The notes: a model not told the origin generated them from the sequence alone. A stretch of DNA of 64,000 nt from Yponomeuta sedellus (GCA_934045075.1 OW203732.1:7093001-7157000); one strand, 5' to 3'. Shown: positions 20,338-31,700, numbered from the stretch's first letter. Made by a program: numbers and translations.

Positions 20338-21692
20338 TGTGATGTGATATGATGATATGATATGATATGATATGATATGATATGATATGATATGATATGA
20401 TATGATATGATATGATATGATATGATATGATATGATATGATATGATATGATATGATATGATATGATATGATATGATATGATATGATATGATATGATATGA
20501 TATGATATGATATGATATGATATGATATGATATGATATGATATGATATGATATGATATGATATGATATGATATGATATGATATGATATGATATGATATGA
20601 TATGATATGATATGATATGATATGATATGATATGATATGATATGATATGATATGATATGATATGATATGATATGATATGATATGATATGATATGATATGA
20701 TATGATATGATATGATATGATATGATATGATATGATATGATATGATATGATATGATATGATATGATGATATGATGACATGACATGACATGACATGACATG
20801 ACATGACATGACATGACATGACATGACATGACATGACATGACATGACATGACATGACATGACATGACATGACATGAGATGACATGACATGACATGACATG
20901 ACATGACATGACATGACATGACATGACATGACATGACATGACATGACATGACTTGACATGACATGACATGACATGACATGACATGACATGACATGACATG
21001 ACATGACATGACATGACATGACATGACATGAGATGAGATGAGATGAGATGACATGACATGACATGACATGACATGAGATGACATGACATGACATGACATG
21101 ACATGACATGACATGACATGACATGACATGACATGACATGACATGACATGACATGACATGACATGACATGACATGACATGACATGACATGACATGACATG
21201 ACATGACATGACATGACATGACATGACATGACATGACATGACATGACATGACATGACATGACATGACATGACATGACATGACATGACATGACATGACATG
21301 ACATGACATGACATGACATGACATGACATGACATGACATGACATGACATGACATGACATGACATGACATGACATGACATGACATGACATGACATGACATG
21401 ACATGACATGAGATGAGATGACATGACATGACATGACATGACATGACATGACATGACATGACATGACATGACATGACATGACATGACATGACATGACATG
21501 ACATGACATGACATGACATGACATGACATGACATGACATGACATGACATGACATGACATGACATGACATGACATGACATGACATGACATGACATGACATG
21601 ACATGACATGACATGACATGACATGACATGACATGACATGACATGACATGACATGACATGACATGACATGACATGACATGACATGACATGAC
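20338..21692. repeat. Two-phase pentanucleotide microsatellite (TATGA)n then (CATGA)n
   Basis: 20338-20774 is almost pure TATGA (about 87 units). 20775-21692 is CATGA (about 183 units) with a few GAGATG or ACTTG variants (near 20876, 20952, 21029-21046, 21074 and 21410-21418). The switch is sharp with no intermixing. All three minus frames are open because a 5-nt unit cycles through frames, so the 457-486-codon ORFs are artefacts. Confidence 0.97.
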
Positions 21693-21693
21693 A

Positions 21694-22000
21694 AAAATTC
21701 CACCCATGCCGGGATTCGAAGCCGCGACCTCTGGCTATCCGTGCCAGCGCTTTATCCAACTGAGCTAATGGGCGACTCACCGGCATCAGTGAAATTTCGA
21801 ACCTCTTACACTATTCTCTGTATTACGTACAGGCAGCGACATCTGGCTGAAGTAGATTGCATCATTTACAGCCCCGACTACCTACTTTGCAGTTAAGTTT
21901 TCACATCGGAATGATATCGCTGTACCCACATGATTATACTATTTTTATTTTTAATGCATTAACCCGTGCTAAGGACAATTTTAAAAACCTATTTAGAGGC
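21694..22000 (-). repeat. SINE-A, full-length unit
   Basis: The tRNA-like region at 21705-21775 is on the minus strand. The upstream segment to 21900 ('ctgtattacgtacaggcagc', 'gcagttaagttttcacatcg') and the terminal 'cattaacccgtgctaaggac' follow. It directly abuts the pentanucleotide array. Confidence 0.75.
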
Positions 22001-22204
22001 TAAAAAGGTTTCCTAAGGTTACCTAAGGTTTCCTCACGATTTTTTTCCTTCACAGTTAACAAGTGGTATAAACTTAGACAACAAAGTTGAACTTTAAAAT
22101 TGAGGAGGCTTCCAACAGCATGCATTTACTCAATATTTTCAATGTTCCTTAAAGTGCTAAACGGGACGGCATTCACAAACTTTCGCCTTTATAATATTAG
22201 CGTG

Positions 22205-22260
22205 ATTTAATGCTATGTCCAGCAGTGGACTACAAAATGTAGCCTGAAGAAGAAGAAGAG
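22205..22260 (+). repeat. RTE-like 3' terminal fragment
   Basis: 'gctatgtccagcagtggact', then 'agcctgaagaagaagaag', the extreme 3' end of the RTE family. Confidence 0.5.
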
Positions 22261-22451
22261 AAGAAGAAAAAGTGATGTGAAGTGTGATGTGATTAATATT
22301 AAATTCTCAAATCAAAATTACTAGTTGACCCAGCAAACGTTGTTTTACCAATTAATTAGCCTAAGACCTATCCTCAGACCAACGAAATGTACACAAAAAA
22401 CTCCATATAAATCGGTGAAGCCGTTTCGGACGAGTTCGATTAAAAATACGT

Positions 22452-22805
22452 TCGTTATCAACCCTTGTATGTCCCCTACTGCTGGGGCACGGGTCTCTTC
22501 CTGCATCGCAGGAAGGTTAGGTCATACTCCACCACGGCGGCCAAGTCCGGGTTGGTGGAGGATTGTAAGACAGTGGCGGGCCTTACTGTCAGAAGTTATC
22601 AAGCCGCCCATAATGCCTCTGATATGGTTTAACGACTGCTATTATATGACAGCCGGCAACAACGACCAAAGCACGGAAGCGCTCGGAAAATGCCACTAGC
22701 GGTAGTCACGGGACGCTCACCCATCCTGTACCTGACCGCGCCTGTTGTTTCTTAACCAAGTGATTTTTTCCTATCAACTGGTTCGCCTAGGCCACGGCGC
22801 TTCTT
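22452..22805 (-). repeat. 5S-rRNA-like SINE, near full length
   Basis: It runs from the 3' end (plus: 'ttatcaacccttgtatgtcc') through the body to the 5S-like block at 22705-22760 and the head 'ggcctaggcgaacc' on minus. Confidence 0.75.
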
Positions 22806-23059
22806 GAAAATTGAAAATATAAATAGCTACAAATGTATTGTCCTGTCTTTTCACACACCGTAGGAAAGGGTACAAAAGTCATCTTCCAAATAAAACTTTT
22901 AATAAAGCTCTGTAGTTGAGACAAAAGCGTCTTAATACGAACTTAAGTTGGCATCTGTATGTTTCCTTAAGCCGCTGAGACATCGGAAGGCTCTTAGTCT
23001 TAGGTCTTATCGGAGTATATCGAACCGAGTATGATTTTCGACATATTTACCTACACACT
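22806..23059. other. Unassigned sequence
   Basis: Nothing recognised. Confidence 0.3.
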
Positions 23060-23225
23060 ACTTTCTCATGCAATCCACTCCATCCAAATGTTGTCTGGAA
23101 GAGATCTCTCGCTCTAAGCGACAAGACTGCCAATTGTATAACTTAGATTTAGGGAATCATAGTTGTATTTTTTTTTTTCTGGTTGTGTAATAAAAGGTTT
23201 TCTATCGATCTATCATCGACCTATC
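23060..23225 (+). repeat. Jockey/CR1-type LINE 3' UTR end
   Basis: 'aatgttgtctggaagagatc', 'agactgccaattgtataact' and 'ctggttgtgtaataaa', then a (tctatcga) tail. Confidence 0.6.
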
Positions 23226-23394
23226 TGTATTATTACTATTGTTATTTTGTCTTCCACTTTTCTCAGGCATTTTTGTCATAGATACAGTCATAAAAAAGAA
23301 AACAAATTGTTGGCACAATCAATTTTAAAAACCTATTTCATCGGCATCGTCATTGTCAGGCTATATTATCTACTCCACTTTACTTAGTCCTCCA

Positions 23395-23495
23395 AAAACC
23401 TATTTAGAGGCTAAAAAATCCACTCATGCGGGGACTCGAACCCGCGACCTCTGGCTAACCGTGCCAGCGCTCTCCCATCTGAGCTAATGGGCAAG
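23395..23495 (-). repeat. SINE-A fragment
   Basis: The tRNA-like part on the minus strand with its 'agcctctaaataggtttttg' end. The upstream segment is missing. Confidence 0.7.
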
Positions 23496-23889
23496 TACCA
23501 AATATGCAGCCTTGTAAATATCAATTTACAGCCTTTCCTCAAGACGAAAACTTAGATTCTAATTGCGAACTATAAACTTAAAACACCAGGTTTGCGGGTT
23601 TTCAAATATATTAATTTGGTACAAGTATTAATCGTGAAATAATATAATACATTATTTATTACGTGAATACTAGCGTTCCCATGCTCCAAAACCTTCACAA
23701 TCAATCGGGACGTCTACATATTTTTGTTAAAACAATTTTCAGTTCTAGAGCAAAACCCCTTACTGATTGGCCAATATGCGACGATTCTCGAAAAGTTGGT
23801 CATTTACAACAATTTTGTAAGAGACATTTTTTATTCGGATTTTTACAATGTACATTGTGTTACGGTTTTTTTACTTTGTAGCAGCGCTA
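23496..23889. other. Unassigned AT-rich sequence
   Basis: Short overlapping ORFs at 23663-23930 have no similarity that I recognise. Confidence 0.35.
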
Positions 23890-24443
23890 TTTATCAGACA
23901 ATGCTGAATTCCATTGTATTGTTAAATTGAAAGGGTATTCTTTTACGTCGAACAATAATTCATCGTAGGCTGCGACTTTGGTAGGGCGTGTAGAGAACAA
24001 TTGTTATAAGCCCTAATATTTCAAAAAATATTAGGCTGGGAAACACTATAACATAACTTTGGCCCTTTATCTACGAGTACGTAATGAGATAATTTATACA
24101 GCGTCCAGTGGCACCTTGACTCTCACTAGATGGAAGAAGGGATAATTAGGACGTTGTTTTTTGATGTTTATCAGACAATGCTGAATTCCATTGTATTGTT
24201 AAATTGAAAGGGTATTCTTTTACGTCGAGCAATAATTCATCGTAGGCTGCGACTTTGGTAGGGCGTGTAGAGAGCAATTGTTATAAGCCCTAATATTTCG
24301 AAAAATATTAGGCTGAGAAACACTCTAACATAACTTTGGCCCTTTATCTACGAGTACGTAATGAGATAATTTATACAGCGTCCAGTGGCACCTTGACTCT
24401 CACTAGATGGAAGAAGGGATAATTAGGACGTTGTTTTTTGATG
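23890..24443. repeat. 277-bp direct tandem duplication
   Basis: Unit 1 is 23890-24166 and unit 2 is 24167-24443. They start 'tttatcagacaatgctgaat' and end 'ttaggacgttgttttttgatg'. Only a few substitutions separate them (for example 'gaacaattg' against 'gagcaattg'), so the duplication is recent. No ORF spans the unit. The unit includes a palindrome around 'taatatttc(a/g)aaaaatatta'. Confidence 0.92.
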
Positions 24444-24694
24444 TTTGAATGCTGCCAGCGTCCTGGGAACTCTTACCAACGGTAGCGGTTATGACATTTT
24501 ATGTAGAACTTATTTTGTAAATACTGTTAACTTAATAAGTAATAGTTAATTTGTGTTCAATATTATTGCATTATTATAGTGCAGTCTTTCCTTTTGCCAA
24601 CAGTTTTGCCAGAAATATGTAGTCCTAGGCACTAGGTAGCCCTGTATCACAGGTATTACGGAAGTTAACTATATATAACTGTAAAGTAAATCTA

Positions 24695-24785
24695 TTTCGA
24701 TGTCTACGCTTAGTTGTCCACACTGCTGGGGCACGGATCCCTTCCTGCATAGCAGGAAGGTAAGGCTATACTCCACCACGCTTCA
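24695..24785 (-). repeat. 5S-rRNA-like SINE, 3' fragment
   Basis: 'ccacactgctggggcacgga' and 'ggaaggtaaggctatactcc' on plus. Only the 3' part of the family remains. Confidence 0.65.
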
Positions 24786-24831
24786 ATCGAACGCTTCTAT
24801 TAAAATAATTTACAAACTCGTATACATAACA

Positions 24832-25055
24832 TTACCCAATTCTTCCCGAGGGTGTCGTAAAAGGCGACTAAGGGACACAAACCGGGGGGTGGGCAGCAGC
24901 GTCCCTGCAATACAATTCCACCGAACTGCGATCCCCGACCCGCATGCCCAGCGTGGAGATTATGGGCATTACCCCCTATGATAGCACAACGTGGCGCTCT
25001 TTAGGGGAGGGCTATGTCCAGCAGTGGACTAGTATAGCCTGACGACGACTCGTAT
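24832..25055 (+). repeat. RTE-like LINE 3' end
   Basis: 'cccaattcttcccgagggtg' to 'agcctgacgacgac', with the WRSLGEGYVQQWTS coding signature near 24993-25040. Confidence 0.65.
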
Positions 25056-25076
25056 ACATACGACCGTATATACTAG

Positions 25077-25280
25077 ACGACCTCTGTGGCGTAGCGGTAG
25101 CGCGTCTGCCTACCATGCTAGAGGTCCCGGGTTCAAATCCCGGCTGGGAAAAATAAAGTCCAGGTCTTGGATCTTTACGTTTGTGATGTAGTTGTTTCTG
25201 ATTCCCACGACACAGGGTATCCTAGTGTGGGGCTAAAAGCAATTTATGTGCCTGTACGAGTATGTAAATGTTATGTCATG
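25077..25280 (+). repeat. tRNA-derived SINE (SINE-B-like)
   Basis: The head at 25078-25150 has 'gtggcgtagcggtagcgc' and B-box 'gggttcaaatccc'. The body is 'tccaggtcttggatct' and 'tagtgtggggctaaaagca'. A real tRNA gene would need tRNAscan support. The body shared with SINE-B argues for a SINE. Confidence 0.65.
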
Positions 25281-25967
25281 TTATATAACGGAATAAAAGA
25301 CTTTTAAACTAAACAAAACAGTTACTATAATCCTCATGTATGGATTTGTTGCTTCTTCTCGTTTAGTCTGTTCCGTTGATGTCATAATCTATTACCTCGC
25401 TGAAGTGGCAAGTGTAACTACTGTCTCCGTTTATCATGGTGAACTGGATGCGGAGTCCTGTCTCGGCATCATAGTAAGGCCCCGCGCTGAGTGAAATGTG
25501 GTCTAGCGGCTAAAATGGTGCACTTACTAAAAGGTTAATGCGACGACGGCAGAGAAAGGCATTATATTAGAATGGTACAGCCAACAGCACATCAATCTTT
25601 ACATACGTGCATTCTTATCAGTTAACTGAAGGCTGTCTTTGCTACAAAAATGTAAAGGTTGTACTGTTGATGACTGCACCTATAGTAACTTAAAAAATAT
25701 AGTGCAGTCGACGGTACATTGACCTTATCCACCATGACTAAGCCCTGCAGATCTGAGCCAAGAGTGATCAAAATTTTAGACAAAAATCTCACGACAAAAG
25801 TTCTTGTTTAAGTTATTAATGTGTAGTGCTCGTGCTTTACATTGACCAATTATGGTAAGGAGAGGCATTATTAGCACATATACTTTCTTAATGATTCGTG
25901 ATTTGACGCTGCCGAAACGTCGGGAAATAAGGTAATTACGTTTTACCTAATAAATAATCGCAATTCT
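25281..25967. other. Unassigned sequence
   Basis: No gene is supported. 25905-25960 carries 'gctgccgaaacgtcggga', also seen (slightly changed) near 48110 and 14625. This looks like a recurring retroelement end. Confidence 0.4.
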
Positions 25968-26560
25968 TCTTCTTCAGGCTATATTATGTAGTCCACTGCT
26001 GGACATAAACTTCCCCTAATTAGCGCCATAGCGATAAGCCCCGTATAATATATACCTCGAACATAAGGCTGAAAGCATAAATGTATGCTCTCAGCCAAAT
26101 ACCTATGTAAAGCATAAAAATATGCTTTCAGCCATTATATACTACGAAGAACTGACAGCCGTGGGAGTAAACGTGTCCTTGAGTGGAGACCACGACTCGG
26201 TAAACGTAGTGTAGGACGCCCTCCGACTAGGTGGGATGGCGATCTGCGAAAAAGTGCTGGGAGATGCTGGATGCGGCAAGCTAAATACAGGAGGCTATGG
26301 TGTGGCACACACTTGTGGTTGAGTGGACTGTATTTAGAGGGCTGGTGATTAATGAAATCTGAGATTTACTATTTTTAAGACTATAATATTATAGATCAAA
26401 TAACCACGTGCGGGAGCGGCAAGGCACGAACTCCATTAACAATAGTGACAACATAATAATTTAAATTAATGTTGCCACAATAAACTAATCTATGTCGCGA
26501 ACATATGGCGCTCATTAGGGGAGGGCTATGTGCCGTGAACTAGTATGGCCTGACGACGAC
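25968..26560. pseudogene. RTE-like LINE fragments in inverted arrangement, with a 210-bp insertion
   Basis: 25968-26035 is the minus-strand RTE 3' end. 26036-26150 is a small hairpin-rich insert ('ggctgaaagcata' stems). 26150-26300 is plus-strand RTE coding sequence (reads SKRVLEWRPRLGKR, then RPPTRWDGDLRKS). 26302-26500 is the second copy of the 13.8-kb dispersed repeat, inserted at a tatg/atg site. The RTE resumes at 26501-26560 with 'atggcgctcattaggggagg'. Confidence 0.55.
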
Positions 26561-27229
26561 AATATATGGAAAATATCAATGTTGGGGTATGCTAATAAGA
26601 CACTCCTAACTTTAATTTGTCAATGTAAAGTTCTTCGAACCAAAACTTTCCTAAACACTTACATTATTTACTTAAACAGGAACTTAATTTTTTTGTAGGA
26701 AAAATTCGGTCAGTCTTGGCTCAGATCTGCAGATGGCTGAAAGTTTCGAGGCTACATCGAGGTCTCGGTACTAAATGAAACGTAGCATAGTGTGTAAATT
26801 TAGGAGTGTCGTCATCGGAACATTTCTACTCCTAAAGAGATACTTTGAGATATACATTATGAGCTTGGCATGTAAATAAGCTGGCCACCGATTTTAGCTG
26901 CTTACAGAAATATTGTTCTTTACCTATGTAAATGTTCGGGCACGCATTTCCTCTGCGTCAGTGTTGCCTCAAATGGATTGAGTAAGTTTATTTTGAGCGG
27001 GCCCCATGCAAAAACAGTCCATAGGTACTTAAAAAGCAGTCCCTCTCATTTACGTACGCTTTGTAGGAGAGAGATAGAAAGAGATGAGTGGTTAATGTCA
27101 TAGAAACGTGACACGATATACTTTCCGCTTTGAATGTTATAATTAAAAGCGACATTCGTGTGTTGTACGTGAAGGGACACATGGATTTCTCTTCCAGGGC
27201 TGTCACTTGTTCATATTTTAATAGTTTTC
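26561..27229. other. Unassigned sequence
   Basis: No gene is recognised. Confidence 0.35.
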
Positions 27230-27395
27230 CCTAAGCTATTCCTTATCTGCTTCCTAAATTATTATAGCAAGGTAATAATAATAACCCCTACACCAGGCAC
27301 CGCCTAGTGTGGGGGTCTGTACCTATATGATGTACTTTTTTATATGGCAATAAACGTTTTTTTTTATCTTTATCTTATCTAATAGACTTACATAA
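27230..27395 (+). repeat. LINE-like 3' end
   Basis: 'gcctagtgtgggggtctgta', 'tatatggcaataaacg', then T-rich and '(atctt)' tail. This is the usual layout of a LINE 3' terminus. The clade is not determined. Confidence 0.5.
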
Positions 27396-27423
27396 AGAAG
27401 TGTTACACAAAATTCAATATCGA

Positions 27424-27478
27424 AATGAAATGAAAAGGTTTTATTCAAAGTAGCGCAGAAAATGCGACTTAATGAACG
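27424..27478 (-). repeat. LINE 3' tail, left of the BEL insertion
   Basis: 'aaaatg...aaaaggttttattc' and 'gcgacttaatgaacg' continue the LINE 3' UTR that resumes at 35928. The last five bases, 'gaacg' (27474-27478), are the target duplication. Confidence 0.8.
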
Positions 27479-27722
27479 TGTACGGTTATAGGCCGTAGAA
27501 ATAAATGATACGAAATTGTAAGATAAAAAATGACTAAGTTTATTGTAGTAAACTTATGAATTAAAATACAACTCGATCTAATTTTGGATGGATGAGTACA
27601 CGCGCATTGATAGCTTGTTGAATAAGTACTGAGGTGATTTTAGTGATACATTGTAAGTGTGAAAATGTATTGGTGTCAATGCTGAGGTGACAATTTTATG
27701 ATGTGCGTACTTTGCCCGTACA
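27479..27722 (-). repeat. BEL/Pao 3' LTR
   Basis: 244 bp, reading 'tgtacgggcaaag...' to '...ggcctataaccgtaca' on the minus strand. By eye there is no difference from the 5' LTR. Confidence 0.93.
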
Positions 27723-27875
27723 TGCTCTCGGGCGGGAAATAGGGGAAAAGTAGAAGGTAAGATGATATGGAAAATTTTACTTTTAACATGGTTATTGAAA
27801 TTGACGTATCATCTTACCAAACTATGTGAATGAATTACACGTTTAATGAATTTAAATACTAAGTTGTTAGTGTCT

Positions 27876-30800
27876 CTAAATGATTGCTTCAATGCTAGGA
27901 AAAACTACTCTATGATGGAGCGGAGAGGTGGCTCTATGGTTTGAATTTACACGTAACACTTCTGGCTCCTGGACCTTATCACTGATTTCAAAGGTAGCAC
28001 TATTTACTTTTCCTATTTCACTGCTTTCGTTAAAGCTTTCATTGATGCGTCCACTAATAGTTTTCATCTGAGTACACTGACACTGATTTTTACGTGATGG
28101 CGACGATCGGAGGCGCCCGCGCCAGCGGCGGCAGGCGACCACAGCGGCCGCGATCCCTCCCGCGCACACCAACGCGTAGATGGCCACATAATGGTGGACG
28201 TCGTGGTATGACACGTTGTTGGGCAGTTCTGCATTCTCTTTAACTTTCTGAATACTTTCTCCGATGTACTCTAGCTGTTTTCGATTGGACTCTCTAGTAT
28301 CATTCGCCATGAATATCGTAGGTATTGATATATTTATCATAGTGTTTATTGGGGCTAATATCGGAAGGGGTACGTCGGGTCTATTGTTTACTCTACTCGA
28401 TTCGAATTTATGAGCATGCAAGGTGAATGACTCTGTTCTGACTATGCAATTTTCATTAATTGTTATCAGTCCCGCGCCAGTCAGCTGTGCGGCGGTAACT
28501 TGATCCACGCATATGACTCGTGCCTGGCTCTCGTTACAGGTGAAGAACAGGTGACTATTCACTTTGTTTGTCTCGAACCATTTCATTTTGCATGTGTCAG
28601 AGGTATACATGCATTCCTCCGTGAGTGGGTTTTTGATACAGAAGTTCTCCTTAGACTTGATGTGATACATTGGTCTAAATAGTCGACAAAAGAATGTTTC
28701 TTCATTTTGCAGGCATCTCTTAATGTCAGATTCTGTCATAGCAATATAGAGATCTTTATTGAGGTTTATTGCTAAGTATTCGGATATGGGCACACTGGTT
28801 ATCATAAGATTGTTCTGTACCCTCTGCGGTATAGGTATAACTTTGTACATCTCATATGAATCTCTAAGGACTAATGGCACCTTGATTTCGAATAACACGA
28901 AGTCGTTAGTGATTCTCGCTTTAACCTTCAGTAAATGATATACACCTTGAAGGTTCGTAAAAGTGTTATCGATAGGGAGGCAAAGGTCTTTAGAAACTTG
29001 ACTACTGATGATGTTCAACTCTTTTCTTAACTGATTCGGAGGGACGATATGAAAATTGAAACTTCCTTGGTAGATGTCAGTTAAGGTATCAATGAGCATT
29101 TCTTGAATATCCTTAAGACTTTGGAGCATATTCGATGCGGTAAGGGCTCCTAAGACGAACTCATTCATGTTGTTTATTTCTTGTATTTGCGATCTCGCTG
29201 TATTTAAGGCATTCTCAAATAACATTGTTTGTTGCTGAATCATTTTGCGTTGTTGGTTCAGTGTGTCTTCTGTTCTTTTGAGAAAACTATACTCCGATTC
29301 AATTATAGAAGTCTGATTTTTCCATAACGCGAGTAAATGTTGTTCATTGCCTCTCACAGTCGATATATCCTTTTGATATTGCTCGGCGAATCTGTCGTCT
29401 AACACGCCGAACAGTGAATTCGCCAGATATCCAACTCCATCTATAAGTCCGCGGCGCCACCTTGTCTGAGTCTGCTTGATGCTCGACGGTAACGATGACT
29501 TGCTAAAGTGCTGCCTCAAAAGCATAGCATTGCTATAGCTAAATCCCGCGTAATCATGACGTAGTTGGTTAAGTACGATAGCGCAGTACTTCTGTCTGTT
29601 TTCGCACATATCGCACACTTTCTTTAAGTATTGTAGATATTCATCCAAAGCCTTTATTGATTGACTATAAGGTTGAATATCGTAGTACACTACTATTGTC
29701 CAGTCTTCTTTTATTATTTGCATGTCGTGTAATTTATCAAAGTAGAGTCCTTGATCGTCTCTGAACTTTGTTATGTTGAATGGGGAATATGTTATGTTTG
29801 AGAACGTTGACAGGAACACAGTCAATGCTAGCACCAGTGAAGTAAATTTGTAAAGCCCTGGCGGTCTTGGTAGCGCGGATCGGGGTTGCTTTACTTCATT
29901 ATTCTCAGTCGCTTGGGCAGCCGTTGAGTTGGTTATCCTCTCATGTTCATATTCATCGATTGGTAGGACAGATAACTTTACTATGGGTCGTTTGAGTGAC
30001 CCGTTCTTCGTCTTGAGTGTAACGACCCGCACAAATCCGTCGCTACCTGGATGTAATTTTATAACTCTTCCTAATGCCCATTTTCCTGGGGGCAGATTGT
30101 CATCTTTGATGATTACAACATCATTGATTTTGATATTTGGCTGTTGTTGTCTCCATTTACAACGTGATGACAATTGCGTTAGATACTCTGACCGCCACCG
30201 CGTCCATATGTCTCTGAATATCCTCTGAGTCAATTGCCATCTTGTTCTCAAATCTTTTTCTGTTTCATACAAGGTAAGTGTCGGTCCACTTGACAGAAAG
30301 TGCGAAGGAGTTAAGAAGTCTAAGTCCTCTGGGTCTTCGCTTAAAGGACACAGAGGTCTTGAGTTCAGGCACGCCTCTAACTGCGCCAATAATGTGCTGT
30401 ATTCCTCGAAAGTCAGATTTTGCTCTCCTACTACGCGCTTAAGGTGGTGTTTTAAGCTGCGGACTGAACTTTCCCAGAGTCCGCCTGCGGACGGCCAGGA
30501 GGGCGCGTTGAAATGCCATTGAATGCCCATCTCGCAGACTTCTTTCATGGAGCTCTCACCTATTATTTCTTGAAGGTTGAAGTACTCCTGTTGTAGCACT
30601 TTATTGGCCCCGACAAAATTTGTACCTTGGTCACTGTATATATGACGTGGAAGTCCTCTTCTGGCAGCCATTCTGCGTAGTGCTGCCAGGAAGGCAGAGG
30701 AAGTCATATCGGACACGATTTCTAAGTGCACGGCCTTGGTCGCCATACAAACAAAAACTGCAACGTAGCCTTTCGTTGTTTTGATGCCGCGACCTTTGCT

Positions 30801-31667
30801 AGCCTTTACTGTCATATGACCCGTGTAGTCTACCCCTGTATGGTAGAACGGCCGAGTTGGGTTTGTTCTGGCTGCTGGTAGATCTCCCATGATTTGATGT
30901 TGATCTCGGGGGTCGTTTTTTCTGCATCTCACGCAGTGACGAAGGCGTTTTTTGGTAGCCTGGTTTCCGCCCAGTAGCCAGTATTTTCTTCTTATGAAGC
31001 TCGTGGTCAGTCTGGCTCCACCATGAAATGACAACTCATGAGCTTGATCTATGATTAGGTCTGCCATGCGCGTATTGCTTCGGATCAGTATGGGGTTCCT
31101 CATGTCAGGATCTAGATTTGCATGTTTCAGCCGACCCCCTACTCTCAAGACTCCTTTGTCGTCTAGAATAGGATTGAGACTATACACGTGACTCTTATTG
31201 CTCACGCTCTTACCGGCCCGCAAACATTCTAGCTCTTCTGGAAATTGCTCCTTTTGTATTTCCTTTACAATAATCTCAGAAGCTTCTTTGATTTCGGTAA
31301 GTGTGAGAAACGGAGGTTTGTTTCCTTTTCGTGAGAATCTCAAAATCCACGCTAACACCCGGCTTGCCTTTGTAAGCGAACTATATTTGCTGACTAGTTC
31401 GATTACGGTTCCCTTATCATTACAAAGTTGTGTAATATGAACTTGTTTATGTTTTTTCAACTCTTGGTCTGTCGTATGTTGAATTGTTTCTTGTTTTGGC
31501 TCGTAGTTTTGGAGCCACTTCGGCCCTTGCCACCAAAGCGGTAGATCCAGGATTTGCGTTGTTGATATCCCGCGGCTGGCACAGTCTGCTGGGTTTTCTT
31601 TGGACTTCACGTAGTTCCAGCATTCTGTAGGCATTTGTTTCGTGATTTGCGTAACACGATTAGCCAC
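27876..31667 (-). CDS. BEL/Pao polyprotein, 3' portion: RNase H remnant, integrase, F-like envelope
   Basis: 1,263 codons from the first ATG after the TGA. It is in the same frame as the upstream ORF, so this ATG is probably not a natural start. Rough residue positions: RNase H end 1-30; integrase zinc domain about 190-250 (HELSFHGG, then CVRC); catalytic core with D about 281 (GVDYTG), D about 345 (SDQGTN) and E about 397 (GLWESS); DUF5641-like region about 490-590 (PPGKWALGRV). From about 615 a hydrophobic leader starts an envelope-like domain. A furin-type site with following fusion-peptide-like stretch lies near 735 (TRWRRGLIDGVGYLAN), then a coiled-coil-rich, cysteine-bearing ectodomain, a membrane anchor near 1160-1180 (GGIAAAVVAC) and a basic tail. 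Layout and size resemble baculovirus F / errantivirus Env. The envelope is joined in frame to pol. How it would be released (protease, furin or splicing) cannot be read here. Confidence 0.9.
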   Translation of the reverse strand: MANRVTQITKQMPTECWNYVKSKENPADCASRGISTTQILDLPLWWQGPKWLQNYEPKQETIQHTTDQELKKHKQVHITQLCNDKGTVIELVSKYSSLTKASRVLAWILRFSRKGNKPPFLTLTEIKEASEIIVKEIQKEQFPEELECLRAGKSVSNKSHVYSLNPILDDKGVLRVGGRLKHANLDPDMRNPILIRSNTRMADLIIDQAHELSFHGGARLTTSFIRRKYWLLGGNQATKKRLRHCVRCRKNDPRDQHQIMGDLPAARTNPTRPFYHTGVDYTGHMTVKASKGRGIKTTKGYVAVFVCMATKAVHLEIVSDMTSSAFLAALRRMAARRGLPRHIYSDQGTNFVGANKVLQQEYFNLQEIIGESSMKEVCEMGIQWHFNAPSWPSAGGLWESSVRSLKHHLKRVVGEQNLTFEEYSTLLAQLEACLNSRPLCPLSEDPEDLDFLTPSHFLSSGPTLTLYETEKDLRTRWQLTQRIFRDIWTRWRSEYLTQLSSRCKWRQQQPNIKINDVVIIKDDNLPPGKWALGRVIKLHPGSDGFVRVVTLKTKNGSLKRPIVKLSVLPIDEYEHERITNSTAAQATENNEVKQPRSALPRPPGLYKFTSLVLALTVFLSTFSNITYSPFNITKFRDDQGLYFDKLHDMQIIKEDWTIVVYYDIQPYSQSIKALDEYLQYLKKVCDMCENRQKYCAIVLNQLRHDYAGFSYSNAMLLRQHFSKSSLPSSIKQTQTRWRRGLIDGVGYLANSLFGVLDDRFAEQYQKDISTVRGNEQHLLALWKNQTSIIESEYSFLKRTEDTLNQQRKMIQQQTMLFENALNTARSQIQEINNMNEFVLGALTASNMLQSLKDIQEMLIDTLTDIYQGSFNFHIVPPNQLRKELNIISSQVSKDLCLPIDNTFTNLQGVYHLLKVKARITNDFVLFEIKVPLVLRDSYEMYKVIPIPQRVQNNLMITSVPISEYLAINLNKDLYIAMTESDIKRCLQNEETFFCRLFRPMYHIKSKENFCIKNPLTEECMYTSDTCKMKWFETNKVNSHLFFTCNESQARVICVDQVTAAQLTGAGLITINENCIVRTESFTLHAHKFESSRVNNRPDVPLPILAPINTMINISIPTIFMANDTRESNRKQLEYIGESIQKVKENAELPNNVSYHDVHHYVAIYALVCAGGIAAAVVACRRWRGRLRSSPSRKNQCQCTQMKTISGRINESFNESSEIGKVNSATFEISDKVQEPEVLRVNSNHRATSPLHHRVVFPSIEAII

Positions 31668-31700
31668 AAATGTGTTCCATCGGTTAGGGTCACCGTTGAG

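Noticed and set aside
20306..21786. Three overlapping 457-486-codon minus-strand ORFs (MSCHV / IISYH repeats)
   Set aside because: All three frames are open because of the 5-nt period, which is a microsatellite artefact. The N-terminal residues of one come from the SINE-A tRNA-like region.
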